The notes under the pieces were generated by a model. It was given only the letters and a program-made list of their open reading frames with translations. It made no database searches and had not been told where the DNA came from. Shown piece after piece: positions 11,990 through 23,289 of a stretch of DNA of 64,000 nucleotides. The stretch lies in assembly GCA_034231615.1 (NCBI GenBank), contig CM067322.1, forward strand, positions 64,881,349-64,945,348, given 5' to 3'. This stretch comes from Meghimatium bilineatum. Lineage: Eukaryota > Mollusca > Gastropoda > Stylommatophora > Philomycidae. Each line of letters starts with the position of its first letter. Within the stretch, counting starts at the first letter, position 1. The position numbers and the translations under genes were made by a program.

Positions 11990-13520
11990 TCTTTTTTTTC
12001 ATGTCGTCAACCGTACAAGTAGATAAGATTTATGTTGAGTGATAAGAGATGTTTACAGTACTTATCTATGTACATTGTGTACAAATTTCTACTGTTTTGA
12101 ATTTTAAGTTGCCATAAATGTGAACAATACGGGAAGATGAGCCCACATAATTTAGCAGGACAAAACATGGGCAGATAAGCAGTGTTGGCATAAATATATC
12201 ATTTATTATTTCTGTGTGTTCGCCCAGCAGACATTTTTCATGAAGAGAGAAATGTATAGATTTTGATAGGTGTCTCCTTATTGTACCCATAAATTACTAG
12301 TTCTTCAGCACATCTCTAACATTCATTAGTCTAATAATAAATATCAATTATGCTCAGTTTTCATGGTAGTAGTTAGTATTTGTAACGAAATATTATTACA
12401 TGGTGTTGTTACTATGGCCCATACCTGAGTCTTGGAACTTCTCTTTTTTGGTAACTATGTTTTCATGCATTTTTTTGTTTCAGGATTAATTGTATATTCC
12501 AGTCTATTTTAGACTTTTAGGAATCTATGCTTTCCTAGTATTATGACTTGCCATATGTTTACAGCGGTTTGACTCATGTGTACATACGTTTCATTCATGA
12601 CACAAAATAAAATAATTATGTTGGCACTAAGAAACAAAATTTGAAGTCTTTTTTTTTAATGAGTCACATAATCTGCTGAGGTATTTTTCTAAAGTAATAA
12701 CTAAGGATAACAGAGGAAGACCAAGAAGAAGGTGGATTGAAGGAGTTACCACCATTCTAAAATGGCACAGTATTATTGCATATGACATAACCAAACATGC
12801 AATAGATGAATGTGTGTCATCAGTGATAAAAAAACTTCATTACCCTTTCCCGTGTTTCACCAGCTAGTAGTTACAGATTTGATCAATATATTTAAACCAC
12901 CAACTTGAAGTATTAAACCTGAAGTGTACATTAAATATTTGTTATTAAAAAAAAAAAAAAAGACACAGATCCACATGTTCACCAACTGGAATCTTCTGCA
13001 ACTACTCTGCTGAAGTACATGTCCTAAGCTGTATGATATATGTAAAGCCTGGTACAAAATTTTTTTGACAATTTGTTGAATAGTATTGGCAACAATTACA
13101 TTTTAATATTTGTTAAAAATTGTGCTGGAAACTCTTGAAAGATAGTAGACTTGTTAATTCATCGTATTCAACAAAAGATCATTTGGGTTTATCTGGGATG
13201 AAGATGACTATTGTGTCTGACTGGCTAATGGGTCCTATTGTGTGCCTTCCACACTGAACATGTGTGGGATATTGAACAGCTATTTTTTTCCCAAGGCTCC
13301 CATACATCTGTCTGGATATATGTATAAAATAGTGTTGTAACATCGTCATATCTTAGTTTTGGATAACCCATCAAGCTGGAAATATAGGGGCTACGGTAAC
13401 ACAAGGCAAATGATGAATAGATAAGAAACAAGTTAGTTGCATCTATATATTTTATTGTATTGTAATTATATAATAGCAGAGAATAGCTTAGCAAATTAAT
13501 AAAATACATTTAGTCAGTGC
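11990..13520. other. Unassigned DNA
   Basis: AT-rich. A short block at 12710-12770 (AACAGAGGAAGACCAAGAAG) resembles the RPRRRW stretch of LINE-D 3' ends. Nothing else is supported. Confidence 0.35.
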
Positions 13521-13527
13521 ATCGGAT

Positions 13528-13596
13528 ATTGCAAGGTTCTTATAGCTTTCATTTTTTGCTCAAGAGGTGCTGCAGGTTCGAATCCTGCTTGTAATA
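13528..13596 (+). repeat. tRNA-like sequence (pol III B box, probable SINE head or pseudo-tRNA)
   Basis: GCAGG-TTCGAAT-CCTGC (13572-13588) is a perfect T arm with B box. The next seven bases TTGTAAT pair with ATTGCAA at 13528-13534 (one G-U). The 35-base stretch between is too short for normal D and anticodon arms, so it is not a functional tRNA. Sequence to about 13740 may be a SINE body. Confidence 0.4.
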
Positions 13597-13749
13597 TCTT
13601 GTTTATGTAGATTTTTAAAAAAATTTCCCTGGGGATTATCACTCGAAGATACACAGCTATGGGCTGAGTGGTACCTTCGACCGGCAGTGTGCCACTTCGT
13701 TGAGAGGGATGGTAACCTGAATATAATAAAGTCAATTCTCTACACCTTT

Positions 13750-15528
13750 TGAGCGCTTTCTTGCACCTATAGCATGTTTAGTATGCTTAATCGTGGCTTA
13801 AGTCAACATGTTATTGTTCCAGTAGTTTGAGTATTCAAATTTTATTGGTTGCTAGCCATTGTTTACAAAAATGTATACACTTCCCCATTGGACAAAAAAT
13901 ATAAGAACTCTTTTGCTAATAATTCCTAGGATCGAACTAACCATTATATCAGGCACACAAAATAAAGGAGGTTGGATCAAAAGGGGGACAATCATGACAA
14001 AGATGATATTCTTTGGCAGGTATGTAATCCACGAAAGACTGAACCTGAAAGAAATTCCTTTCTCACCCAGCAGTAAGATTTAGTATTTAGATGGACTAAA
14101 ACAAGGCATGAACTTGGTCCAATCCCACAAGTTATGCTCAATTTGACCCTCAGACCCAAAAATGTTGTCCAAGTCTGCATTCAACTCTAAGAGACCTCGC
14201 AACTATCAAAACTGGTTAGAAGCTTTGAGAAGCAATACCTGATTAACAGTGATTAAAGTCATATTAACTAAAATATTGCTGACTATTATAATGTTATCAG
14301 TTATATTGACAGATCCGCTGTTCATCAACAACAACATTCCACTCAGCACAGTCTGTGAGATTGTTTTTAAAATACAAAATAGGCACAGTATCTGCTGAAT
14401 AGAACATACTGACACAACTGTACTAATACTATTGTTATGCCCTGGCAAATGAACAAATCATCATCATGTTGGCTGCAAAAATTAGAAACAGTAGCACAAT
14501 AACAAAACTTGGCTTATTTCATAATTATATCATGCACAGAGCATTTCATTCATTCATTTTCCTTTTGCGCTGAAGTTAGCGCATAGGGCAGATCTCTCCA
14601 ATTCTGTCTGTTCAAAGCTATTCTGTGCAGTTCTTGAATAGTATGAATATTGGTTGTTTTATTTTCTCTTAAGTATTGTTCTTCTGAGTGTTTCGTTTGA
14701 ATGAAAAAAGAATGTGAATGAACTGACTTCTGTTACACAAATCGGTCTGGACTTTACGATGTTAGTTGATTAAACCAACGATTGACGGAATGACCCAGAC
14801 TTGATTAGAGAAACACCCTTCATCAGCGGACGTCACCGATAGTCCACAGAGCATTTACATACACCAATAAACTTCTGTTTCTTGTTCAGATATTTCCCAA
14901 CACACCAACATTGCTATCAGTTATTAAGAAAATGAATTTACTGAAACTAAATAACCAACTAATGGTGTTCCTAAATATAACTAAACGTCAGTTTCAGGTT
15001 TTTGTTTTATTATTTAAAATCTGGCAGATACAATATTCAAACTACCCGGTAGCAGACAATTTTGTAAAACTGCTGATTCAGGTTGTACACATTGCACAAA
15101 GAATACCTGTTCAATGTCAAACAGTGAGGAAGTGACCACTATCATGAGACTAAGATTATAATAAAACCTAGCGCAGGAATGGGCAGGATGTACTCATTAT
15201 CATCAGGTAGTAATCCCTTTAGTTGTGATGAGATCACTCTTGACAGCTCATAGCCATTCTGACAAATGCACAGATCCTCAATTAACCAAGGCAACAAAGA
15301 CTCCATAGTGGCGGGGAATTGATGTGCTATTACTGCAGAAAATGGGCAGTATATATCTGATAGAAGAATGATGAGATAACTGGCCCAGAATTATATTATA
15401 TGCTGCTGGGATACTGCTGCACTGGAATGTCTCCCTTCTGTTACTAAAAATGCATCAATAAACACCCCCACCTCCCTCCTAATGCAACCAGCCTTTTTGA
15501 AACCAAAAAATCGGGTAGCATTTGCTAG
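13750..15528. other. Unassigned DNA
   Basis: No exon supported. An overlooked LINE piece around 14545-14700 is possible but not demonstrable. Confidence 0.3.
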
Positions 15529-15529
15529 A

Positions 15530-15810
15530 TAGGATATCACAGCCTTTCAAAACTCATGCTGAGCTTGAGCCACTACTCCTGCTTTGGTGAGTCTCAGGTG
15601 ATCTTTGATATATTGCATCCATCTTCTTCGTGATCTACCGCTTTTTCATTGCCTAAGCATCATCTCCTCCATTATGATCTTTTCTAGGTTATGTAATTTA
15701 ATATGGCCAAAATACTGTCATTTTCTAGAGCAAACCTTTTTTAGCCAGTTTCCTTTTATTTTAAATTCTCTCAGAATGTCCCTATTGGTGATCTTTTTGC
15801 TCACGATGTA
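15530..15810 (-). mobile_element. LINE-G relic
   Basis: Closely parallels 56905-57095: both contain CACAGCCTTTC, a GGTGATCTTTGAT / GGTGGTCTTTGAT block, GCATCCATCTTCT and CTCCATTATG.TCTTCTCTAGG-like text. In antisense this is a non-LTR protein C-terminus (GRSRRRWMQ-like). Decayed. Confidence 0.5.
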
Positions 15811-16094
15811 CAACAAATATATATAATCAGCAAGCGTCCATCCATAAACCCATTACCTGGCATGGTCATAGAACACTATATTGGATGCATCAACACACAG
15901 TCCTCCAGGACTAAAGATGGGTGTAGAAAAATCTTGACTGGTCCATTAGCAAGCATACTCATCAACAAAAGAGACTGAACTCCTATGAGTCTGCCAAATA
16001 CAGCTAAGTCTACGATCGTTGCGATGTACATTATACATTGTGTATAATCTAGAATCTGTAGCTCCAGTTGAAAGTTTAAATTATTATTGTCCTG

Positions 16095-16240
16095 TCAATA
16101 ATCAAATCCAGCATAAATTGTCCAGGTGTTGAGGGAAACCAGCAAGCAGACAAGTTGGCTGGTTCTACTACTATAACAAAAAGGATGGCTTCAGCAAGAA
16201 CTGAAGCTGGAAAATATCTTGTACAAAGAACAGGTATGCC
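16095..16240 (+). mobile_element. RNase H domain relic of a LINE
   Basis: The plus-strand translation gives PGVEGNQQADKLAGSTT, the conserved HxGxxGNExAD-type end of an RNase H domain of jockey/I-type elements. It is a separate fragment from the larger copy that follows. Confidence 0.55.
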
Positions 16241-16329
16241 GCCTGCATGAAACACCTAAGCATGGACATAACTTTCAAATCAGAGGTTACAGAACACGTC
16301 AGCTAGAACCATATATGGAGGGTGAAGAA

Positions 16330-17690
16330 TACCAGATGTTTCAAAACATGGGGAGCCAGTGGGAATATACTCAGTAAAGTTTACCAGCAAGGCATAAGAC
16401 CACACCTGGAATATGGTTCAGCAGCGTGGTGTCCTGCATCAAACACCACATTACAATATCTAGATAAAGTGCAAAACCAGGCACTTAAAATAATGTTGGG
16501 AGCAATGAAATCAACACCCATAGCAGAAAATGGGAAGAATGCAAACACTTGGCGAACGCAGAGACACAAAAGTACTAATTCAGGCAGAAAAGTTTCAGTG
16601 TATGCCAAATCATCCAATGAAGGAAAGATTCCAAAATCTAGCAATGGGACGACTGAAAAGAAGCAGCTTTATCCATCAAGCTAAACGACTCTGCAGACAA
16701 CTTACAGACCTACCTGAAGTTGACAGCCCCTTAAGGCCTGTACCAGAACAAACCCTGTGGAGTGAAAGACATGGAATGCCAATATACATTCAGACCCACG
16801 TGAAAGGAATACTAAAAAAAGGACGAACAGAACAGTGTGCAGCGAATGACAGTCACCTTCAGTTTCCTGGATGAGGAATATCTACAAGATATATGGGTCA
16901 GAGTATACACAGATGGGTCAGCACAGAATGCCGTGAGGAATGGAGGTGCAGGTGTATATATAGAATATCCACACAAGCCTAGAGATACAATCAGAACACC
17001 GACAGGAAAATTCTGCAATAATTATGATGCAGAAATCCAGGCAATTAGTGTGGCAGCTAAAAAACTGCTGAACTCCAACTCTGACCTACAGCCTGTGGTA
17101 TTCCTGACAGATGCAAGGTCAGTGCTTCAAGCTCTCCAGTCTGAAAAACTAACATACTTGAAAAAACTACTTAGCGAATTGTCTTACCAGTATAGGGTAA
17201 CCATGCAGTGGATACCCTCTCACTGTGGAATACCAGGAAATGAAAAAGCAGACCAACTGGCTAAGGAAGGTGCTGCCGAAGACCAACCAGATATACCAAT
17301 CACCTACCATCAGAAAAAACAGATGATCAAGTCAATAAGAAAACCACAAACACCAACACAAGATGACTATCATATTATGAACAGACCAGAACAAGTTATA
17401 ATTCTACGTCTCAGAACAGGACACAACCGACTCCGCAGTCACATGTATACAAAGTTCAAGATTGGCAACACGGCCATGTGTACATGTGGACAGGCAGCAC
17501 AGAGTGCCAAACATATACTTCAAGAGTGTTCTGAGCATGAAACGCTGAGGCAGACATATTGGCCAGAGGAAACAACACTGGAATCAAAACTCTATGGGAC
17601 ACTGTATGAACTACAAAAGACTGACTTTTATTAAGGAGACAGAATTACAGATATAGACATGTTTCAAGTGAACGAAAGAAGAAGAAAAAT
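16330..17690 (+). mobile_element. Non-LTR retrotransposon, RT thumb plus RNase H domain, frameshifted
   Basis: The longest LINE coding remnant here. It uses three frames in sequence. 16375-16526 gives the RT end (VYQQGIRPHLEYGSAAW). From about 16530 another frame continues (RRDTKVLIQAEKF). 16837-17634 (265 aa) holds an RNase H domain with YTDGS, the glutamate in AEIQAI, LTDARSVLQAL and PSHCGIPGNEKADQLAKEGA, so all four catalytic acidic positions look present, followed by the C-terminal TCG...HILQEC block. The first shift is a one-base excess in an A run near 16527. The element ends in a GAAGAAG-rich tail at 17670-17690. Jockey/I superfamily by RNase H type. 5'-truncated and not functional. 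Confidence 0.8.
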
Positions 17691-18957
17691 CTCAAAACAA
17701 AGAGCACAGAATTTTATCACCAAAACTATTACTGTCAAAGTGATCATCCACTAACAGTAGAAAGTCCCAGAAATTAAGGAACTGATTGTATACTGAGACT
17801 TCAACAGCCACATCATGAGATTTGCAGAACTGGAGATATCACATGGACAAGAGAGGCTAGAAAACTGAGAGAATGATAATTAGGCTTATCCTAATTAACC
17901 GCCAAATTGATCCACCAGCATTCTATTTAAGATCATGCATGGCACACCATTTCTGGCATTTCACCCACCAGGCCTAGAATGGAACATTACACATGTTGCT
18001 GAGGAAAAAAATAACTCCTGTGGTCCACCTAGCCAACAGGAAATGGGCCCCAAGGCTCATGCTCTGGGAAGATCAAGAGTATAGCCATCGCTGTGAGTAC
18101 ATGTTGAAGACAACACTTGTCAGGAGCATCTGGTCTACCACTGGCTATGCAACTGACCACTTTGCAACGGAAAACTGTGTGCCATGACACTGATTCATAG
18201 CTAAGCTATGGCATATACCTTTCAACATACATGACAAATGACAGGAAAGGCAATAAGTTCATTCTTACACCACATTTAAATGTTATAGAAGATAGGAAAA
18301 AAGATGAAATATTGATTTCAATGAAACAAGTAATAATGTATTCAATAAAAATAAAACATCAGTTACAGGTTGGCGCTGTTGGTCAATAAAAATTGTGGGC
18401 CTAACACTGCATTCCCCAATGTGGAATCAATGACATGGAAAAATAAAGCATAACTTTACTTTTACATCAGATATATTACAGCGTGAACATAAAAGTAGTC
18501 CATTATACAGAGCAAACGCTGACCAACAGATAAATTTCATAACATATTGCAACTACAATATAGGAAGATTCTTAACAGTGCATAGGATGAGTACTGTTCT
18601 ATGACTTATTGACATCTAAGCCTAAGCTAAATGACATGATATCAGGGTTAGAAAACCAGAACTGCAAAGACAATTTTAGCTACCCTTCTGTTTCAGGGTA
18701 GGATCAAAGAATGAAAGCAATGTGTTAAAAAAAACCATTGCTGAAAGTGAATATTGTCATGGTTTAAAAGTTCTGATATCCCATTCAAACTGTATCAATG
18801 TATTCCATTATATGGTCCATATCATGTGAACTAGTAGGAATTTGAGAATGAACATAAAAGTAATAGCTCCTAAACAAGAAAATAACTGCAATTGAAAACA
18901 CATAAAAACAAAATCACAAAACAAAACTTCTCATTATGATTTGGTTATTAAAAGCAT
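17690..18957. other. Unassigned DNA and presumed 3' flank of DDX49
   Basis: No exon or repeat recognised. The last few hundred bases before 18958 are presumably the 3' UTR of the minus-strand helicase, though no clear minus-strand AATAAA was seen. Confidence 0.4.
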
Positions 18958-20364
18958 TCATTCTGTAACATTTTGTTTCTTTTTACCAAACTTACTCTTA
19001 AACTTATCTTTTCGTGACTGTTTCTCTGCAGCTCTTTGTTCTTTTGTTTTACCTCCATTTCTCTTTAATTTTTTAGCAAGCCTTTCTTCCTGTTCTTGTT
19101 CAGGATCTTTCCCTTCAAGAATAAGTTTCTTCCTTTTGTTGATTTCACGTTTTTCACCAAAGTCTCTTTCATCTAATCTTATTTCGGCCTCTCTTCTTGA
19201 CACAGCCACTTCTGTAAGAATCTTCATTACTTCCTTCTCATCAGTTGGGTGTTCAGTTAGTTTGGCATTAATGAATGTTTCAACTGACTTTATGAGATGA
19301 ACATCAAACTGTGTTACCAAAGTGACTGCCATACCACCACGGCCAGCACGAGCAGTTCGCCCTACACGATGAACATAATCTCGCGGCCGATTTGGCACAT
19401 TGTGATTTATTATCAAATCCACAGTAGGGATATCTAGACCACGACTGGCAACATCGGTCGCAATCAGTACTTTCACTTGGTCTGATTTAAATTTTGTCAG
19501 GCCAGAGAGACGAAACTTTTGTGGCAACATTGAATGAAGGGAAACACATGGAAATCCAAGATCCTCACACATCATTGCTAGAATCTGTGCGTACTTACAG
19601 GTGCTAGTAAATATAATGATAGAGCTCTTTGGGTGTTCTGTTATGTACACATCAATAATATGCATTAAGTAAGCATCTTTTAAATCTGCATTCATAAGAA
19701 CATAGCGCTGATCAAGTTCTTCAACAGTCAAAACATCAGCCGACTGTGACCAGGAGAATACTTTTTCTGTTGATGATGCTTGAAGCTGCCGAATAGCTGG
19801 TGTCATCGTAGCACTGAATAGCAGTGTCTGGCGTTTTGATGGTAATTTCTTAAATATAATTTCTAACTGTTCTGCAAACCCAGTGTCCTCTAGAAGTCGA
19901 TCAGCTTCATCCAGAACAAGAAACTTAATTTTCTTCAGGCTAAAAGTATCACAACTTCCATAATGGTCAGCTAGTCGACCAGGTGTTGACACAACTATGT
20001 GAGGTTTTACATTCAAGTCTTGTCCCTGGCGTACCATATCCATGCCACCAGTAATAACAGTAACGTTAACATTTATTTCTTTACCCAGGATTTTGAATTG
20101 GTCTGCAATCTGAAACGCTAGTTCTCGTGTTGGCGTCAGTACTAAAGCATATGGCCCATAACGATCTACTGAAAGTTTCTGAAGAATAGGGAGGGCAAAA
20201 GCTGCTGTTTTTCCACTACCAGTCTTGGCACAACCTACGCAGTTTTGGCCTTCCAAAATCGGAGGAATACACTGACTCTGAATTGGTGATGGCTTTGTTA
20301 TTCCCATGGTTATACATTGTTTAGTAAGCCATTCATCAAGTCCTAGGTCTTCAAATGAAGGCAT
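18958..20364 (-). CDS. DDX49: DEAD-box RNA helicase DDX49 (yeast Dbp8 orthologue)
   Basis: 468 aa from a single uninterrupted exon; human DDX49 is about 483 aa. Motifs in order: Q motif (F4, IQ at 28-29), Walker A AKTGSGKT 46-53, PTRELA 78-83, GG 106-107, TPGRLADH 127-134, DEAD 152-155, SAT 184-186, helicase C with IIIFTSTC 249-256, ATDVASRGLD 302-311 and HRVGRTARAG 332-341. The lysine-rich C-terminus carries the family block EINKRKKLILEGKDP. All ATPase and RNA-binding motifs are intact. The family acts in the nucleolus in pre-rRNA processing for the small ribosomal subunit. Human DDX49 is also linked to pre-rRNA stability and mRNA export. The ATG is chosen because MPSFEDLGLDEWL matches the start of family members. 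Lack of introns may be ancestral or point to a retrocopy, but the frame is fully maintained. A mitoregulin-like ORF lies 155 bp upstream on the same strand. Confidence 0.95.
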   Translation of the reverse strand: MPSFEDLGLDEWLTKQCITMGITKPSPIQSQCIPPILEGQNCVGCAKTGSGKTAAFALPILQKLSVDRYGPYALVLTPTRELAFQIADQFKILGKEINVNVTVITGGMDMVRQGQDLNVKPHIVVSTPGRLADHYGSCDTFSLKKIKFLVLDEADRLLEDTGFAEQLEIIFKKLPSKRQTLLFSATMTPAIRQLQASSTEKVFSWSQSADVLTVEELDQRYVLMNADLKDAYLMHIIDVYITEHPKSSIIIFTSTCKYAQILAMMCEDLGFPCVSLHSMLPQKFRLSGLTKFKSDQVKVLIATDVASRGLDIPTVDLIINHNVPNRPRDYVHRVGRTARAGRGGMAVTLVTQFDVHLIKSVETFINAKLTEHPTDEKEVMKILTEVAVSRREAEIRLDERDFGEKREINKRKKLILEGKDPEQEQEERLAKKLKRNGGKTKEQRAAEKQSRKDKFKSKFGKKKQNVTE

Positions 20365-20519
20365 GATTGCTGATCAAAAGTATTATGGCTGAACTCACCA
20401 GTAGACTAGAATAACTGCAGTGTCCTCGAAACAAATAACAAAACAACACATCAACCATGTGGAAACGCGATGGTTGATGGGAAAAGTAAACAGGAAGTAG
20501 TTACAGATCACTGAATTGG
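20365..20519 (-). promoter_or_regulatory. Short gap between the MTLN-like ORF and DDX49
   Basis: 155 bp. It contains an ETS-type motif CAGGAAGT (20491-20498, plus-strand reading) and a perfect 9-bp inverted repeat, ATCAACCAT at 20450-20458 with ATGGTTGAT at 20470-20478. It could be a promoter for DDX49 or the intercistronic part of a shared transcript. The sequence does not decide. Confidence 0.35.
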
Positions 20520-20696
20520 TTATCCCTTCGTTTCGATATTTATTTGTCTTCTTATTTCGTCGAGTTTGTTACTCAAACGGTCTTTTCTCCATTGAAGATA
20601 TTTAATTTTGGCTGCTTTAAGCCTGTAACCTACAAAAACACCAAATCCAAAAGCACACAAACAAAGCAAAACTGTATCCTTGTCACTGACCGTCAT
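20520..20696 (-). CDS. MTLN: Mitoregulin-like single-pass mitochondrial micropeptide
   Basis: 58 codons plus TAA, read on the minus strand from the ATG at 20696. An in-frame TAA lies five codons before the ATG, so this start is the only one in the unspliced sequence. Layout: short polar N-terminus (residues 1-7), hydrophobic segment 8-26 (TVLLCLCAFGFGVFVGYRL), then a strongly charged helix. Residues 33-45, YLQWRKDRLSNKL, match vertebrate mitoregulin YLDWRKRRLQDKL as I remember it, and the upstream CAFGFGVFVGY parallels VAFASGVLLGW. Length is within two residues of the 56-aa human protein. In vertebrates mitoregulin sits in the inner mitochondrial membrane, binds cardiolipin, and supports respiratory supercomplexes and fatty-acid oxidation. 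That role here is inferred from similarity. It is co-oriented with DDX49. Confidence 0.8.
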   Translation of the reverse strand: MTVSDKDTVLLCLCAFGFGVFVGYRLKAAKIKYLQWRKDRLSNKLDEIRRQINIETKG

Positions 20697-20699
20697 GAT

Positions 20700-21078
20700 G
20701 GCTTGGCATTAATTTACCGCAGTGCGCTCCCCTGAATGTTATCGATCATGCAGTAAATGTACTGTTCCTGTAATTAATCTCAAATTTATTCTTAATGTCT
20801 CGTAGAACATTGGATATTATGTATCTATTCCACTTCAACTATGACTTTGATTATCAGGTGATGCATGCTATTCCGTCTCCATTCATTAGTTGTCATGCAT
20901 GTCCTCGGCTTTTGTCCAATCATTACCGATAACGATGTTTCAGATGCCAATCATCGCTGGTATTACAATTCTTGATTTTTATAAGAACAAGCATCACAGC
21001 ACTGGGGATATTCCCATATATTCTCTGCTTGCCGTTACGTCAGCCATCTAAACGTGCATAAGCTCAGTGTCCCAGTCA
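20700..21078. other. Upstream flank of the MTLN-like ORF
   Basis: Presumed promoter and 5' UTR region for the minus-strand ORF. No TATA box or repeat that I can support. Confidence 0.35.
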
Positions 21079-21079
21079 G

Positions 21080-21465
21080 TTGCTGATTACGTGTTCTTCT
21101 GATCTTGCAGGAGGGAACACATTCTCCCATCGCCTCTAGTCCTTCCCATTTCTACCATTCTCTGAATATGTACATTGTCTCCTTGAACCTCCTCCTCGTC
21201 TTCTTGTAGGGTATCCATGGCTGCCCTGATCAATTCAATCTTGTCTCTTCTTATCTCGGTGCCGTTCACCAGGGCTTTACCAGCCAACATATCGGCTCTT
21301 TCGTTTCCACTGACCGGAGCATGACCTGGACTGTAGATTCATGTAATGCTCTACGCGTTGTTGAGAAGAGTGACCCATTCAGTTCTGATCATACACTTTT
21401 CTATCTTGCGCAGCATACTTTGAGAGTCTGATAGAATCACCGAGTTTGTTCATAGTTGCGTCGCC
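21080..21465 (-). mobile_element. LINE-J relic with RNase H end
   Basis: The minus-strand translation gives GHAPVSGNERADMLAGKAL, the conserved end of a LINE-encoded RNase H domain, followed by a degraded C-terminal region. The part at 21370-21460 reads as the earlier SDSQSML-like region of the same domain. Confidence 0.6.
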
Positions 21466-21467
21466 AG

Positions 21468-21571
21468 CCAAGAGAGTGCTACTGTTATCGCGTCTATTTC
21501 AATTATTTTTTTTACTCGAAAAGAGAGTGCTACTGTTATCGCGTCTATTTCAATTATTTTTTTTACTCGAT
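21468..21571. repeat. 52-bp perfect tandem duplication
   Basis: The segment starting AAGAGAGTGCTACTGTTATC and ending in TTTTTTTTACTCGA occurs twice back to back with no visible difference, which suggests a recent duplication. Confidence 0.9.
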
Positions 21572-21929
21572 GTTGTGGTGGGCTATGCAGCTGTCTTCTC
21601 AGCTAATTTCTTACCATTTTGGTAGGTCACGAAACCCCAGCCACGTCTGTTTGTTTCTTGTGTTACTGGACCCAGTGGCGTAGCGTGGGTCAATAGCGCC
21701 CGGGGCGGAATCATAATTGTCCGCTCTTGTGGCATTAAAAAAATATGTCAGTGATTCTGAAAGACTGGACGAAAATAAATTTGCCGCCCTCCCAATGATG
21801 CCGCCTGGGACGGTCCGCACCTCCGCACCCTCCCTCGCCTCGCCCCTGGATGCATGCTGAGCGTATTATGGACAGCGATAAACACCAAAATAGCATGTGT
21901 TAAAAAAAAGTCGAATGCCAGACAATTAG

Positions 21930-22380
21930 TTAGTTTGTTCCTTCATGCCGCATGTGGCATATAGTGCACAGGTTTTGACTGGTTTTTCTCCATGAGTTGC
22001 GATCCGCTGCCTGCAAAAGTTTTAGTTCTTGTATGGGCTTGCCGACAGTTATCTCCCCTTCTGTAAGTATGGTGTTTGTTAGGGTTGCTTTGGGTCTTTT
22101 TGGTTTTCTTTTATCTTCAGTTGTCCATATAAGGGCTTGTTGGTTTATTCTGTTTACATCTAGTCTTAAAACGGACCCAGATATTTCCATCGGGGATTTT
22201 TTATGATGTTTGAAACATATTCTTTGTGTGTTTTATTTCGTAAATCCATATTTGTGACGAAATCTCTCTATTTTATGTTCATCAGTTTCCTGAGACATTT
22301 GTTTTCGAAGCTGTTTAATTTTTTGGTCTGTTGCTTGGGTTGATTTCCAGCTTTCACTTCCATACGTTCGTATACTAAAT
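21930..22380 (-). mobile_element. LINE-I relic (RT C-terminal part)
   Basis: The minus-strand frame 21930-22190 reads SVLRLDVNRINQQALIWT, DKRKPKRPKATL and ADRNSWRKTSQNLCTICH. This is the typical ending of another endonuclease/RT-type LINE. The RT part continues antisense to about 22375. Confidence 0.6.
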
Positions 22381-22381
22381 T

Positions 22382-23190
22382 CATATGCCTAGGAAGTAAT
22401 ATAACGACAGACGGCACAAGCAGCAAAGAAATACACAATAGATGTAGTAAAGTATAGAAAGCCCTAGGGTAAATGGCACCAATCTTCAGAAACAAAAATG
22501 TAGATGTAAACACCAAAATAACTCTATTCAAAACGATTATTACGCCAACGCTGTGCTGTTTTTTGCTGGCGTAAAAAGATCAATCATATCAAACATTAGG
22601 GCCAGACAGTCAAGGTTTCTAGGGCATGTGCCGAGAAGAACACAGCTTGAACGCATAATAACCATGGAAAGATCAAGGAGAGAAGAGATAGGGAACGATA
22701 AAGAGAAAAGTTACTAGATGGATTTGTATTGTGGCACGGTAGAAGCCCATCGATCGAGCTTATTGACAACACAAGAGACAGATAGTTGTGGATACACTTG
22801 ATCACCTACGCCATTCAGCATGACACTTGATTGATTGATTGATTGTGCTACCAATGCTAAACGTGGACAACTACAGCACAAGACAAACGTAAACTTGTGA
22901 CAGCTGAAATGACATGCTTACGCAGAATCCTAGGAATATCGATAAAAGACAGGGTGAGGAATTAAAACATTAAACAAGAAACCGACACCATCCCGATCGT
23001 GGAATATATTAAGAGACAACAGATAAAATGATGTACACACATCAGCAGACTACCATCAGACAGCATACCACAGCAAGATATGCTACACAGATACAGCGAA
23101 GGCAGGCCTACAGGCCGACCACGAAAACGATGGACTACTGAAATAAAAGAGGCTACAAATTCCACAATATATTCAGCACACAAGAGGGCC
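22382..23190 (+). mobile_element. LINE-B copy, interrupted by LINE-A
   Basis: Sense copy in two parts: 22382-22560 (RT part with SNITTDG, APIFRNKN and LFKTIITPTLC) and 22846-23190 (TAEMTCLRRILG, PIVEYIKRQQIK, GRPTGRPRKRW). The break at 22561-22845 is a LINE-A piece, with TGTGCT repeated at both junctions. Confidence 0.65.
22561..22845 (+). mobile_element. LINE-A 3' fragment nested in LINE-B
   Basis: Ends with four TTGA/ATTG units at 22826-22845. Contains the 3' coding block (SRFLGHVPRRTQLERI-like, GTVEAHRSSLLTTQE-like once frames are followed). A six-base TGTGCT occurs just before and just after. Confidence 0.6.
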
Positions 23191-23289
23191 GGCTTAACGT
23201 ACATACGTACATACTGGAACAATACAGGAGTTGAATAGCTTTAGCTTGGTGTTTCTTCCTAGATCTTTTGATTTCCAGATATTAGTTAG

